In this document: piece after piece, positions 33,735 to 42,047 of the stretch
How the letters are laid out: every line of letters starts with the position of its first letter
How positions within the stretch are numbered: the first letter of the stretch is position 1
Source of the DNA: Phycisphaeraceae bacterium
Lineage (GTDB): Bacteria; Planctomycetota; Phycisphaerae; Phycisphaerales; Phycisphaeraceae
Direction of reading: 5' to 3'
NCBI GenBank assembly: GCA_028284155.1
Contig: JANQSF010000087.1
Location: forward strand, 1 to 56,652
Length of the DNA stretch: 56,652 bases
Position numbers and translations under genes: made by a program
The notes under the pieces: model-generated
Told to the model about the DNA's origin: nothing
Databases searched by the model: none
The model's input: the letters and a program-made list of their open reading frames with translations, nothing else

Positions 33735-33840
33735 GCCTTTAGCTGTTAGCTTTTAGCGGTTAGCTATTTGCTCTTAACGGTTACCTTGTTTGAACGGCTG
33801 CCTGTTCTGGCTGACCGCTGATCGCTAACCGTTAATCGCT
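33735..33840. repeat. Iterated TTAGCG/TTAGCT words in the rplR-rpsE gap
   Basis: The left part repeats TTAGCT, TTTAGC and GGTTAGC; the right part has the complements (GATCGCTAACCGTTAATCGC), so the whole can fold on itself imperfectly. Related GCTGATCGCTAATCGCT occurs at 37778 and ATCGCAAATC words at 39070. Confidence 0.6.
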
Positions 33841-33846
33841 TCTCCC

Positions 33847-34209
33847 TTAAAACTTCAATCCCGCTTCGCGGGCCGCGTCGGCAAACGCCTTGACCCGGCC
33901 GTGGTACTGGAACCCGTTGCGGTCGAACGCGACCTGCTTGACGCCGGCGGCCTTGGCCTTTTCAGCCAGGTCTTTACCGACGGCCGTCGCGGCGTCTTTG
34001 TTCCCGCCGTTTTCAAGCTTCGCGCCGACGGAACTGGCGGCCACCAGCGTCTTGCCCGACAGGTCGTCCACGACCTGCGCGTAGAACTGGTTCAGGCTGC
34101 GATAGACCGACAGGCGCGGACGCTCCGGCGTGCCGATGACACGCTTGCGGATGCCCTTCTTCCGCCGGTTGCGGCGGGCGCTGCGTTGTACGGCTTGTGT
34201 GCGTTTCAT
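33847..34209 (-). CDS. rplR: 50S ribosomal protein uL18
   Basis: 120 residues, standard length. [20 protein letters not shown] and [20 protein letters not shown] are the conserved 5S rRNA-binding sequence. Position rplF-rplR-rpsE is conserved. Confidence 0.97.
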   Translation of the reverse strand: MKRTQAVQRSARRNRRKKGIRKRVIGTPERPRLSVYRSLNQFYAQVVDDLSGKTLVAASSVGAKLENGGNKDAATAVGKDLAEKAKAAGVKQVAFDRNGFQYHGRVKAFADAAREAGLKF

Positions 34210-34306
34210 GGTCTTGATCCGTCTTGAAGGCTCGCCACTCGGGCGGCCGCGAAACGTTGTCTCAATACAAGTCGTCTAATCAATCGTCGTAGCCAGGCCA
34301 ACGGGC

Positions 34307-34852
34307 TTACGCGCCGCCGCCGGCGAACTGCTTGCCCTGTTTGCGGACGATCTCTTCGTCCGAGTACTTGATGCCCTTGCCGTTGTACGGCTCGGGCGGT
34401 CGCTGCGAACGGACGACGGCGGCCAGTTGCCCGACGGCCTGCTTGTCCGCGCCGGTGATCGTGATCTTCGTGCCCTTGGCGTCGACGTTCACACCCATCG
34501 GGATCGGCACGACCCGCGTATCGGCGTAGCCGACGTTCAGCGCGATGTTCTGGCCTTGCACGTTGGCCGTCCAGCCGACACCGTTAATCTCCAGCTCTTT
34601 CTTGAAGCCCTCGGTCACGCCGGTGACCATGTTCTGAATCAGCGAGCGGGTCAGCCCGTGCATCGCCTTCGACACGCGCGAGTCGTTCTCACGTCCCACA
34701 ACAACCTCGCCGCCCTCGACCTTGACGGTCACCTCGGGGCGGTGGGTCAGAAAGAGCTTGCCCTGCTTGCCCTCGACGACCACGTCTCGGCCGTTGACCG
34801 ACACGGTGACGCCCGAGGGGACGGGGACGGGTTTCTTACCGATGCGTGACAT
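34307..34852 (-). CDS. rplF: 50S ribosomal protein uL6
   Basis: 181 residues. MSRIGKKPVPVPSGVTVSVN and the C-terminal RSQRPPEPYNGKGIKYSDE are diagnostic. Two related alpha/beta domains bind 23S rRNA near the factor-binding site. Confidence 0.97.
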   Translation of the reverse strand: MSRIGKKPVPVPSGVTVSVNGRDVVVEGKQGKLFLTHRPEVTVKVEGGEVVVGRENDSRVSKAMHGLTRSLIQNMVTGVTEGFKKELEINGVGWTANVQGQNIALNVGYADTRVVPIPMGVNVDAKGTKITITGADKQAVGQLAAVVRSQRPPEPYNGKGIKYSDEEIVRKQGKQFAGGGA

Positions 34853-34890
34853 AGTGTTGGTCCTGTCTAATCAAGCGCCATGCTTCAGAA

Positions 34891-34909
34891 GCGCTAAGCC
34901 GCAAGCGGC
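34891..34909 (-). repeat. CUUG-hairpin repeat, copy 5
   Basis: Exact minus-strand copy, 5 bases after the rpsH stop codon. Confidence 0.9.
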
Positions 34910-34914
34910 ATTGT

Positions 34915-35313
34915 TCAGGCGACGGTGCACAGCAGCTCGCCGCCGACGTTCTCCGTGCGGGCCTTGCGGTCACTGACCACGCCCTTGGGCGTCGTGAGGA
35001 TGGAAATGCCCAGGCCCGCCATCGGACGCGGGATGTCGGCCACCTTCACGTACACGCGCCGGCCGGGCTTGCTCTCACGCTTGAGCGTGTGGAACATCGC
35101 CTCGCCGTGCGGGCCGTACTTCAGCTCGATCCGCAGGACGCCCTGTCGGCCGTCATCGATCACGTCGTAACCGTCGATGTAGCCCTCGTCTTTGAGGACC
35201 TGCGCGATACCGGCGCACACCTTGCTGTTGCGGCAGTTGACGCGCGGCGCCTTGTTGCGCACGGCGTTCCGCACGCGGGTGAGCATGTCGGCGATGGTGT
35301 CGGAAAAAGCCAT
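34915..35313 (-). CDS. rpsH: 30S ribosomal protein uS8
   Basis: 132 residues. MAFSDTIADMLTRVRNAVRN start and GLGISILTTPKGVVSDRKAR end motif. Binds the 16S central domain and in many bacteria represses the spc operon by binding its mRNA. Start ATG 35313 chosen by family; the frame is open to 35397. Confidence 0.97.
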   Translation of the reverse strand: MAFSDTIADMLTRVRNAVRNKAPRVNCRNSKVCAGIAQVLKDEGYIDGYDVIDDGRQGVLRIELKYGPHGEAMFHTLKRESKPGRRVYVKVADIPRPMAGLGISILTTPKGVVSDRKARTENVGGELLCTVA

Positions 35314-35412
35314 ATACCTGAGTCTCCGAGTCTTGAGCGAGCCGGGCTGGTTCAGCCCGATCCCGGATCGACACGATCCGGCTCGCGTTGCGGTCATCGA
35401 GTCACGACGCCC

Positions 35413-35682
35413 TTACCAGGAAGCCTTCCGCATGCCGGGGATCTTGCCCTCAAGCGCCAGCTTGCGGAGCATGAGTCGGCTGATCTTGAACTTGCGGTAC
35501 ACGCTGCGCGTTCGGCCGGTCAACGCGCACTGGTTGCGGTAGCGCGTCGGGCTGGCGTCGCGCGGCAGGCGCGACAGCGCGGCGTAGTCGCCTTCCTTCT
35601 TCAGCTTGTGTCGAAGCTCGCGGTACTTGTCGTTCGTCCGCTTGACACGCTGGTTCCGGGTCGTCGTCGATAAGGATGCCAT
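35413..35682 (-). CDS. rpsN: 30S ribosomal protein uS14, zinc-free form
   Basis: 89 residues. [20 protein letters not shown] and the C-terminal [20 protein letters not shown]. Only one Cys is present ([10 protein letters not shown]), so the Cys-x2-Cys zinc knuckles are lost (C- form). Start ATG 35682 by family; frame open to 35706. Confidence 0.96.
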   Translation of the reverse strand: MASLSTTTRNQRVKRTNDKYRELRHKLKKEGDYAALSRLPRDASPTRYRNQCALTGRTRSVYRKFKISRLMLRKLALEGKIPGMRKASW

Positions 35683-35718
35683 GGGGCGCTCCGTGGGGTT
35701 CGTCAATCCAGGTCGGGG

Positions 35719-36288
35719 TCAGGCCGCTTCCTTCTTGTCGGCGAACGGCATGCCCAGTTTGGTCAGCAGGGCCTTGGACTTCTCGTTGTCACTGTTCTTG
35801 ATGACGAACGTGATGTGGAAGCCGTGCACATACTTGGCGTTGGCGATGTCGACCTCGGGGAAGATGCCCTGCTCGGTCACGCCGAATGAGTAGTTGCCGC
35901 GTCCGTCGAAGCTGCGCGGGTTCAGGCCGCGGAAGTCCTTGATCCGCGGGATGGCCAGCGAAATCAGCCGATCGACGAACTCCCACATCCGCGAGCCGCG
36001 AAGGGTCACCATCGCACCGCTCTCGTAGCCGGCGCGGACCTTGAAGTTCGCGACGCTCTTCTTCGCCTTCGTGATCACGGGCTTCTGACCGGTAATCACC
36101 GACAGGTCGGAGAGGACCTGCTCCTTGGCGTTGGCGTTGAGCTTCGTGCCCTCGAGCTGATTGCCCATGCCGACGGTGATGATCACCTTCTCGAGGCGCG
36201 GCTGGGCCATCACGTTCTTGATGCCGAACTGCTCGCGCACCTTCGCGGCGATCGTGTCGACGTATTGCTGTTTGAGTCGCGGGGTCAT
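35719..36288 (-). CDS. rplE: 50S ribosomal protein uL5
   Basis: 189 residues. LEKVIITVGMGNQLEGTKLN, VITGQKPVITKAKKSVANFK and IPRIKDFRGLNPRSFDGRGN are conserved. Binds 5S rRNA and forms a bridge to the small subunit head. Confidence 0.97.
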   Translation of the reverse strand: MTPRLKQQYVDTIAAKVREQFGIKNVMAQPRLEKVIITVGMGNQLEGTKLNANAKEQVLSDLSVITGQKPVITKAKKSVANFKVRAGYESGAMVTLRGSRMWEFVDRLISLAIPRIKDFRGLNPRSFDGRGNYSFGVTEQGIFPEVDIANAKYVHGFHITFVIKNSDNEKSKALLTKLGMPFADKKEAA

Positions 36289-36318
36289 GGTGTTGCCCTT
36301 GGTCGTTTGCTTGGGGCG

Positions 36319-36337
36319 GCGCTAAGCCGCAAGCGGC
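36319..36337 (-). repeat. CUUG-hairpin repeat, copy 6
   Basis: Exact minus-strand copy, 15 bases after the rplX stop codon and upstream of rplE. Confidence 0.9.
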
Positions 36338-36352
36338 CGTTCTTCTTTGGGG

Positions 36353-36685
36353 TCAGCGGGCCTTCTTCAGCGGTTGGCCGAGCACCTCGCCGGTCTTCAC
36401 GGCGACGCGCACCTTCGAGCCGTCGTCGCGGGTCTCGAAACGGACGCGGGTCGGCTTGCCCTGGCTCACGGGTGAGACGTTGGAGATGTGCAGCGGCATC
36501 TCCTTGTCGATGATCCCGCCCTGCGGGTTGTTCTGGCTGGGCTTCAGGTGCTTGCGCACGATGTTGATGCCCTGCACGAGGACCTTGTCCTCCTTGGGCA
36601 TCACGCGCAGGACCGTGCCCGTTCGGCCGCGGTCTTTGCCGGACCGGATGTAAACCAGGTCGCCTTTTCGTACGTGTTGCGGCAT
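36353..36685 (-). CDS. rplX: 50S ribosomal protein uL24
   Basis: 110 residues. KOW motif region VRKGDLVYIRSGKDRGRTGT and HLKPSQNNPQGGIIDKEMPL. Early assembly initiator of the large subunit. Confidence 0.96.
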   Translation of the reverse strand: MPQHVRKGDLVYIRSGKDRGRTGTVLRVMPKEDKVLVQGINIVRKHLKPSQNNPQGGIIDKEMPLHISNVSPVSQGKPTRVRFETRDDGSKVRVAVKTGEVLGQPLKKAR

Positions 36686-36738
36686 GTCGTTGAGTCCTGG
36701 GTGCTATGCGTCACGAAGCGTGTGTTTGCCGGACGCTT

Positions 36739-36757
36739 GCCGACCGGGACGGTCGGC
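36739..36757. repeat. GCCGACC hairpin in the rplN-rplX gap
   Basis: GCCGACC, loop GGGAC, GGTCGGC, followed by CTAATCTG. Member of the variable-stem hairpin family. Confidence 0.8.
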
Positions 36758-36768
36758 CTAATCTGCGG

Positions 36769-37182
36769 TCACACCACCTCGTTCGCTAACGAAACGATCT
36801 TCATGTAGTTCTGCTCGCGCAACTCGCGGGCCACGGCCCCGAAAATGCGCGTGCCCCTCGGGTTGCCCTCGTCGTCGATCAGCACGACCGCGTTCGAGTC
36901 GAATCGGACGTAGCTGCCGTCCTGCCGGCGGGTCGGGTACTTCGTGCGGACGACGACGGCCTTGACCAGTCGGACGTTGTGGCGCTCTTCGCGGCTGCCG
37001 CCCTTGGAGAACTCGCTGCCGGGCAGCGACTTCTTGACGGTGCACACGACGCGGTCGCCGATGAACGCTTGCTTACGCGTGTGCTTGCCGCGGGCAGTCG
37101 ACCCGCCGAGCACGCGGACAATCAGCACCTCTTTGGCGCCGGTGTTGTCCGCGACCTGGGCTCTGGATTCCTGTTGAAGCAT
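36769..37182 (-). CDS. rplN: 50S ribosomal protein uL14
   Basis: 137 residues, somewhat longer than the usual ~122. [40 protein letters not shown] (slightly expanded loop) and [20 protein letters not shown]. Contacts the 16S rRNA helix of an intersubunit bridge. Confidence 0.97.
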   Translation of the reverse strand: MLQQESRAQVADNTGAKEVLIVRVLGGSTARGKHTRKQAFIGDRVVCTVKKSLPGSEFSKGGSREERHNVRLVKAVVVRTKYPTRRQDGSYVRFDSNAVVLIDDEGNPRGTRIFGAVARELREQNYMKIVSLANEVV

Positions 37183-37216
37183 GGCTGTGAGTCCTTGCAG
37201 GATGACGCTTACGGCG

Positions 37217-37537
37217 TCATTCGGTGGCGGGCGCCTCCGTGGCGATCTCGGGCGTCGCGCCCGGGGCGCGTTCGAGCACGCGCACCAGCCGCCAGTTCTT
37301 GGTCTTGCTCAGCGGGCGGCACACCGTCACCTCGACGCGGTCGCCCTCGTGGCTGTCGTTCGTTTCGTCGTGCACCTGCAGCTTCGTGCTGCGCTTGAGG
37401 TACTTGCCGTACTTCGGGTGCCGCGTCTGAAACTCGATCACCACCGTGCGCGTCTTGTCGCGCTTGTCGCTGGTGACGACGCCAATCTTGTTGCCCGTCA
37501 GCGGGCCACGGTCTTTGCCTCGTTTAGTCGTCGGCAT
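37217..37537 (-). CDS. rpsQ: 30S ribosomal protein uS17
   Basis: 106 residues. [20 protein letters not shown] (first OB strand region) and [21 protein letters not shown] short Ala/Thr/Glu tail ([10 protein letters not shown]) extends beyond the usual ~85 residues. Confidence 0.96.
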   Translation of the reverse strand: MPTTKRGKDRGPLTGNKIGVVTSDKRDKTRTVVIEFQTRHPKYGKYLKRSTKLQVHDETNDSHEGDRVEVTVCRPLSKTKNWRLVRVLERAPGATPEIATEAPATE

Positions 37538-37540
37538 CGG

Positions 37541-37744
37541 TTAGTTCGTCTCCTGCTTGAGCTGGCGGGTGCGCTGCTCGGTCAGCAACCGGGCGATGTC
37601 GCGCTTGAGGTTGCCCAACTGACGCGGGTTTTCGAGCTTCTCGGTCACGGCCTGGCAGCGAAGCTCGAACAGCTTCTTGCGCAGCCGGTCCTCTTCGACC
37701 CGCAACTCTTCGTCCGACATCTTGTGAGCTTCTGCGGCTTTCAT
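37541..37744 (-). CDS. rpmC: 50S ribosomal protein uL29
   Basis: 67 residues, standard length. MSDEELRVEEDRLRKKLFEL and NPRQLGNLKRDIARLLTE form the two-helix bundle near the polypeptide exit. ATG 37744 precedes the conserved MSDEEL by eight residues; ATG 37720 is an alternative start. Confidence 0.93.
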   Translation of the reverse strand: MKAAEAHKMSDEELRVEEDRLRKKLFELRCQAVTEKLENPRQLGNLKRDIARLLTEQRTRQLKQETN

Positions 37745-37805
37745 GGTTCTGGTCTCTACTGGCGAATCTCAACTCTGGCTGATCGCTAATCGCTCGTCGC
37801 TTGCG

Positions 37806-38222
37806 TCACACGTGACGCCGATCCACAAACCGGCACTTGAACGGCATCTTGTGCGCCACGCGGGCGAACGCGGCCACCGCGATGTCGCGCGGCACGCCGG
37901 CCAACTCGTACAGCACCATGCCGGGCTTGATCACGGCCGCCCAATACTCGGGCTCGGCCTTGCCCTTGCCCATGCGGGTTTCGAGCGGCTTCTTGCTGAT
38001 CGGCTTGTCGGGGAAGACACGGACGAACAGCTTGCCCTCGCGGCCGGAATACTGACGCGCGGCGACGCGGCCGGCCTCGATCTGACGCGCGGTCATCCAA
38101 CCGCGGTCCAATGCCTGCAGGCCAAAATCGCCATAAGCCACCGTGTTACCGCGCGTCGCGTTGCCTTTGATTCGGCCGCGCTGCTGCTTGCGGAACTTCA
38201 CTCGTTTGGGCATCAGGGGCAT
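37806..38222 (-). CDS. rplP: 50S ribosomal protein uL16
   Basis: 138 residues. [20 protein letters not shown], then [20 protein letters not shown] and [20 protein letters not shown]. Near the A-site tRNA elbow. ATG 38222 has AGGAAA upstream; ATG 38213 is a close alternative. Confidence 0.97.
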   Translation of the reverse strand: MPLMPKRVKFRKQQRGRIKGNATRGNTVAYGDFGLQALDRGWMTARQIEAGRVAARQYSGREGKLFVRVFPDKPISKKPLETRMGKGKAEPEYWAAVIKPGMVLYELAGVPRDIAVAAFARVAHKMPFKCRFVDRRHV

Positions 38223-38239
38223 AACAGTTTCCTAAATAG

Positions 38240-38258
38240 CCGGGCCGTCGCGGCCCGG
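38240..38258. repeat. CCGGGCC hairpin upstream of rplP
   Basis: CCGGGCC, loop GTCGC, GGCCCGG; preceded by CTAAATAG, the complement of the CTATTTAG linker of the two-hairpin modules. Confidence 0.85.
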
Positions 38259-38282
38259 AACGCATCAGTCAACCGGGTGCTT

Positions 38283-38300
38283 GCCGACCAAGAGGTCGGC
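38283..38300. repeat. GCCGACC hairpin in the rpsC-rplP gap
   Basis: GCCGACC, loop AAGA, GGTCGGC, followed by CTATGTCG. Lies 25 bp from the CCGGGCC hairpin at 38240. Confidence 0.8.
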
Positions 38301-38322
38301 CTATGTCGGTTAAAGGCGTCGA

Positions 38323-39027
38323 TTAACGTCGGCCTCGCGCACGGGGTCGGGCGCCGGCGGCCTTGCTCGTCACTTCGCCTTCCTTCAGTTCCTCGTACAT
38401 CCCTTTGAAGATCCACACCTTCACGCCGATGATGCCGTAGGTCGTTCGGCCCATCGCGAAGCCGTAGTCCACGTTGGCCTGCAACGTCTGGAGCGGGATG
38501 GCGCCCAAACGGATGTCTTCTTTACGGCTCATCTCGTGGCCACCCAGGCGGCCGGCGAGTTGGATCTTCACGCCCTTGGCGCCGGCGCTCATCGTCGCCT
38601 CGGCCTTGACCTTCATCAGCCGGCGGAAGCCGGCACGCTTGGCAAGCTGCTCGGCAATCGACTCAGCCACGAGTTGCGCGTCCGCGTCCGGGTTGCCGAC
38701 CTCGATGCAGTTGATCGAGACGTTTCGGCCGGTCAGGTCCTGCAGGTCGGCCGTCAGGTCTTCGATGTTCTGACCCTTCGGGCCAATCACCAGGCCGGGG
38801 CGGGCCGTCTTGATGATGATCTTCAACTCTTCGCGCGTCCGCTCGATATGCACGTCGCTGATCGCGGCGAACGGCGGCCGACGGTTCAACCGGCGGTCGA
38901 TGTAGTTGCGGATCTTCTCGTCTTCGACCAGCAACTCGCCGTACAACGCCTTGGGCGCGTACCACCGGCTGCGGTGAGCCTCGGTGATGCCGACGCGGAA
39001 GCCGAAGGGATGAACTTTTTGACCCAT
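38323..39027 (-). CDS. rpsC: 30S ribosomal protein uS3
   Basis: 234 residues. MGQKVHPFGFRVGITEAHRS, KH-domain motif RPGLVIGPKGQNIEDLTADL and the C-domain LAGRLGGHEMSRKEDIRLGA. Forms part of the mRNA entry tunnel. Short basic C-terminal tail. Confidence 0.97.
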   Translation of the reverse strand: MGQKVHPFGFRVGITEAHRSRWYAPKALYGELLVEDEKIRNYIDRRLNRRPPFAAISDVHIERTREELKIIIKTARPGLVIGPKGQNIEDLTADLQDLTGRNVSINCIEVGNPDADAQLVAESIAEQLAKRAGFRRLMKVKAEATMSAGAKGVKIQLAGRLGGHEMSRKEDIRLGAIPLQTLQANVDYGFAMGRTTYGIIGVKVWIFKGMYEELKEGEVTSKAAGARPRARGRR

Positions 39028-39103
39028 GGTCTAACCTTGTGTTTGACGAATCAGGTTTGGTCTACTTCAAATCGCAAATCATTAATCGCAAATCGGCAAC
39101 GGT

Positions 39104-39433
39104 TTAGAACTCGTCCACGGCCACCGTGATGTGACTCGTGCGTTTCTTGATCGGGTGGGCCCGGCCGCGGTCCTTGGGTTGAAACCGCTTGATCGTCGGG
39201 CCGGAGTCGACCGCGGCGTGGCTGACGTACAGGTTTCGCACGTCGGCCTCGGCCTGGTCTGCGTTGGCGATCGCGGCCTTCAAGGCCTCGCGGATGAAGA
39301 CGGCGGCGCGCTTCGTGCTCATCTCCAGGATCGTCAGCGCCTCGCCGGCGACCTTGCCGCGGATCAGATCCAGCACCGGGCGCACCTTGGTCGGGCTGAT
39401 GCGTGCACCGCGATGGATGTTTGAGTAAGCCAT
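39104..39433 (-). CDS. rplV: 50S ribosomal protein uL22
   Basis: 109 residues. ARISPTKVRPVLDLIRGKVA and the loop-forming FQPKDRGRAHPIKKRTSHIT, whose hairpin lines the exit tunnel. ATG 39433 by family; frame open to 39460. Confidence 0.96.
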   Translation of the reverse strand: MAYSNIHRGARISPTKVRPVLDLIRGKVAGEALTILEMSTKRAAVFIREALKAAIANADQAEADVRNLYVSHAAVDSGPTIKRFQPKDRGRAHPIKKRTSHITVAVDEF

Positions 39434-39491
39434 GGGACGGACTCCCGTTTCGCCTGTCAAAGGCGTTCGTTGCTCGATACCTGTTTCAAAA

Positions 39492-39782
39492 TCAGATCAT
39501 GCCGGAAGCGCGCTGCGCCTTCGTGCCGACCGTATGGCCTCGGAACACACGCGTCGGGCTGAACTCGCCCAACTTGTGACCGACCATGTCCTCGGTCACG
39601 AACACATTGTGGAAGATCTTGCCGTTGTGGACCAAGAACGTATGGCCCACAAACTCCGGCACGATCGTGCAACTGCGCGCCCACGTCTTGATCGGGTCCT
39701 TACGACCCTGCTGGTTGAGCATCTCGACCTTGCGGTAGAGCTTCTCATTGACGAACGGGCCTTTTTTCAGTGATCGAGGCAT
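39492..39782 (-). CDS. rpsS: 30S ribosomal protein uS19
   Basis: 96 residues. [20 protein letters not shown] start and [20 protein letters not shown] end. Small-subunit head protein. ATG 39782 by family; frame open to 39839. Confidence 0.97.
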   Translation of the reverse strand: MPRSLKKGPFVNEKLYRKVEMLNQQGRKDPIKTWARSCTIVPEFVGHTFLVHNGKIFHNVFVTEDMVGHKLGEFSPTRVFRGHTVGTKAQRASGMI

Positions 39783-39840
39783 GTTGCGTTTCCGTCGGGT
39801 CGCGTGTCGTTCACGATTCGCTTGGTCGTTGCGTTGCATT

Positions 39841-39886
39841 GCGGGCCTGGAAGGCCCGCCTATTTAGCCGGGCCGTCTCGGCCCGG
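39841..39886. repeat. Two-hairpin module in the rplB-rpsS gap
   Basis: GCGGGCC/GGCCCGC (loop TGGAA), linker CTATTTAG, then CCGGGCC/GGCCCGG (loop GTCTC). Same plan as 40772-40817 with the two hairpins in exchanged order. Confidence 0.9.
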
Positions 39887-39892
39887 ACAGGT

Positions 39893-40750
39893 TTACAAAC
39901 TCAACTGCCCGTACCGCTTGCTGCGGCGTCGGCGGATGATGCGCTTGTCTGAGTACTGCCCACGCTTACGCGTTCGGCCGCCCTTGGCCGGCGTGCCGCT
40001 GGCGCTGGCCGGGGCACGGTTGCCCTTCGATCGGCCTTCGCCGCCGCCCATCGGGTGGTCGTGGTGCGACTTGGCAATACCGCGGACGATCGGCCGCTTG
40101 CCGCGGTGGCGGTTTCGACCGGCCTTGCCCCAACGCACCAGCGCGTGGTCGGAGTTGCCGACCTCACCGATCGTCGCCCGGCAATTGACCGACACCTGTC
40201 GGACCTCGCCGGACGGGAGCACCAGCGTCGCCCAGCCCGCTTCGCGGTTGGTCAGCCGGGCGTATGTGCCGGCCGAGCGGCACATCTCGGCCCCGCGGCC
40301 GGGCACCAACTCGATGCAGTGCACGTTCAGGCCGGTCGGGATCGCCGCCAACGGCATTGAATTGCCGACCTGCGGCTCAGCCCGCTCGCTGCCGCTGACG
40401 ACCGTGTCGCCGTCGGTCAGCCCCTTGGGCGCGATGATGTACGCCTTGTCGCCGTCTTCGAATTCGAGCAGCGCGATGTTGCTCGTGCGGTTTGGGTCAT
40501 ACTCAATACCAACGACCTTGGCCGGCACGTCGAGCTTGCGGTTGCGTTTGAAGTCGACCTTGCGGTAACGGCGCTTCGCGCCGCCGCCTCGGCCGCGGGT
40601 CGTGATGATGCCCTTGTGGTTGCGCCCGCCGGACTTGCTGATCGGCGCGAGCAACGTCTTCTCCGGGGTGTTCTTAGTCACCTCGGAGTGCAGGTTCACC
40701 GACGAGTTGCGGCGACCGGGGCTGGTTCGTTTGTAGACGCGTATGGCCAT
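39893..40750 (-). CDS. rplB: 50S ribosomal protein uL2
   Basis: 285 residues. GGRNHKGIITTRGRGGGAKR, then AEMCRSAGTYARLTNREAGW and the peptidyl-transferase-proximal KSHHDHPMGGGEGRSKGNRA with its essential His. Standard length. Confidence 0.98.
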   Translation of the reverse strand: MAIRVYKRTSPGRRNSSVNLHSEVTKNTPEKTLLAPISKSGGRNHKGIITTRGRGGGAKRRYRKVDFKRNRKLDVPAKVVGIEYDPNRTSNIALLEFEDGDKAYIIAPKGLTDGDTVVSGSERAEPQVGNSMPLAAIPTGLNVHCIELVPGRGAEMCRSAGTYARLTNREAGWATLVLPSGEVRQVSVNCRATIGEVGNSDHALVRWGKAGRNRHRGKRPIVRGIAKSHHDHPMGGGEGRSKGNRAPASASGTPAKGGRTRKRGQYSDKRIIRRRRSKRYGQLSL

Positions 40751-40771
40751 GGTTCAATTCCGGTTGGCGTT

Positions 40772-40817
40772 CCGGGCCGAGAGGGCCCGGCTATTTAGGC
40801 GGGCCATCTTGGCCCGC
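40772..40817. repeat. Two-hairpin module in the rplW-rplB gap
   Basis: CCGGGCC/GGCCCGG (loop GAGAG), linker CTATTTAG, then GCGGGCC/GGCCCGC (loop ATCTT). Confidence 0.9.
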
Positions 40818-40822
40818 ACAAA

Positions 40823-41101
40823 TCAGAACAACTCGATCCGGTCCTCAGGGTGCAACTGCACGGTCGCGCGCTTCCAGTTCGCCGTCTTGGCGGTGCCCCA
40901 ACGCGTGCGGAAGTACTTGCCCTTGCGCACCTGCGTCGAGACGCGCATCACGCGCACGCCGTACATCTGCTCGACAGCGCGCTTGATCTGACCCTTGCGA
41001 GCCCGCATGTCGACCTTGAACGAGTAGCGGTTGCGCGCCTCGCTCTCCCAGGCCGACTTCTCCGTGATCAGCGGACGTTTCAGGACGTCGATCGCGTGCA
41101 T
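40823..41101 (-). CDS. rplW: 50S ribosomal protein uL23
   Basis: 92 residues. MHAIDVLKRPLITEKSAWES and MYGVRVMRVSTQVRKGKYFR. Docking site for trigger factor and SRP at the tunnel exit. Its ATG shares one base with the rplD stop (TGATG). Confidence 0.96.
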   Translation of the reverse strand: MHAIDVLKRPLITEKSAWESEARNRYSFKVDMRARKGQIKRAVEQMYGVRVMRVSTQVRKGKYFRTRWGTAKTANWKRATVQLHPEDRIELF

Positions 41102-41853
41102 CAGTCACCGCCTTCCTGCGCCTCGACTTCGGCCTTCGCCTCAGCCTCGACGTCGCTATCAACAACAGCGGCCGGAACGTTGGCGGGCGCCGCCTTGTTC
41201 CGGCCGTTGGATACGGATTCGATGTAGTTCGTGAACGCCGCTTTCTCGACCAGCAGGTAGCGATGGTTCAGCACGTCGAAGACGTTGAGCTGGTCGATTC
41301 GGCTGACGGAGACACCCTCAATATTGCGGGCCGAGCGGGCCGCGGCGTCGCGGGTGTCGGCAATCGCGACGAGGCAGTTGCGGTCGATCTTCAAGGCGTC
41401 GAGCAGCGAGGCGAACTGTTTGGTGCTCGGCGCGTCGTGCGAGAGCGAATCAACGATCTTGAGTTCGCAGTTTTCCAGCGGCTTGCCGTCGAAGTCGACG
41501 ACCTTGGCGAGCACGGCGTTGCGGTTGGCCAGGCGACGCATCTTGGTCGGCATGTCCTGCCGCCACGACTTGGGCTTCTTGCCGAACGCTACGCCGCCGC
41601 CGCGCATGATGTTGGTGCGCAACGGGCCGCGGCGTGCATTGCCAGTGCCCTTCTGGCGGTACAGCTTGCGCGTCGAGCCGGACTTCGCGCCGCGGCCTTT
41701 GGTCGCGGCCGAGCCCTGGCGGCGGTTGGCGTGACCGCGCACGTAGGCTTGCTTCAGCAATTGGGCGCGGATGTGCCCGCCGAGCTTGGCCTCATCAACG
41801 GCCAGCGTCTCGACTTGCGAACCGCTCGAGTTGTAGACAGGGATGTCAATCAT
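41101..41853 (-). CDS. rplD: 50S ribosomal protein uL4
   Basis: 250 residues. The tunnel loop GRGAKSGSTRKLYRQKGTGN and GGGVAFGKKPKSWRQDMPTK are conserved, and the globular domain ends with LNHRYLLVEKAAFTNYIE. An extra ~35-residue Ala/Glu-rich acidic tail follows. In many bacteria uL4 represses the S10 operon; no S10-type leader was recognised here. Confidence 0.96.
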   Translation of the reverse strand: MIDIPVYNSSGSQVETLAVDEAKLGGHIRAQLLKQAYVRGHANRRQGSAATKGRGAKSGSTRKLYRQKGTGNARRGPLRTNIMRGGGVAFGKKPKSWRQDMPTKMRRLANRNAVLAKVVDFDGKPLENCELKIVDSLSHDAPSTKQFASLLDALKIDRNCLVAIADTRDAAARSARNIEGVSVSRIDQLNVFDVLNHRYLLVEKAAFTNYIESVSNGRNKAAPANVPAAVVDSDVEAEAKAEVEAQEGGD

Positions 41854-42047
41854 GACTGTGACCTACGGTCGCCGCCCCACCACGGGGCAGACGGTTACGT
41901 TTGTGTCGCCCCCCGCGTGGGCCGCGCCATCGGCACGTGGACCCACTTCCGGGGGACTCGGTTTCCAAACCGAATGTTTTGACCAAGCGGTTTCGTGCGA
42001 CTCAGGCCGTTCAAACGACCCGGCCGACTGACCTACTTCGTCTCGGC

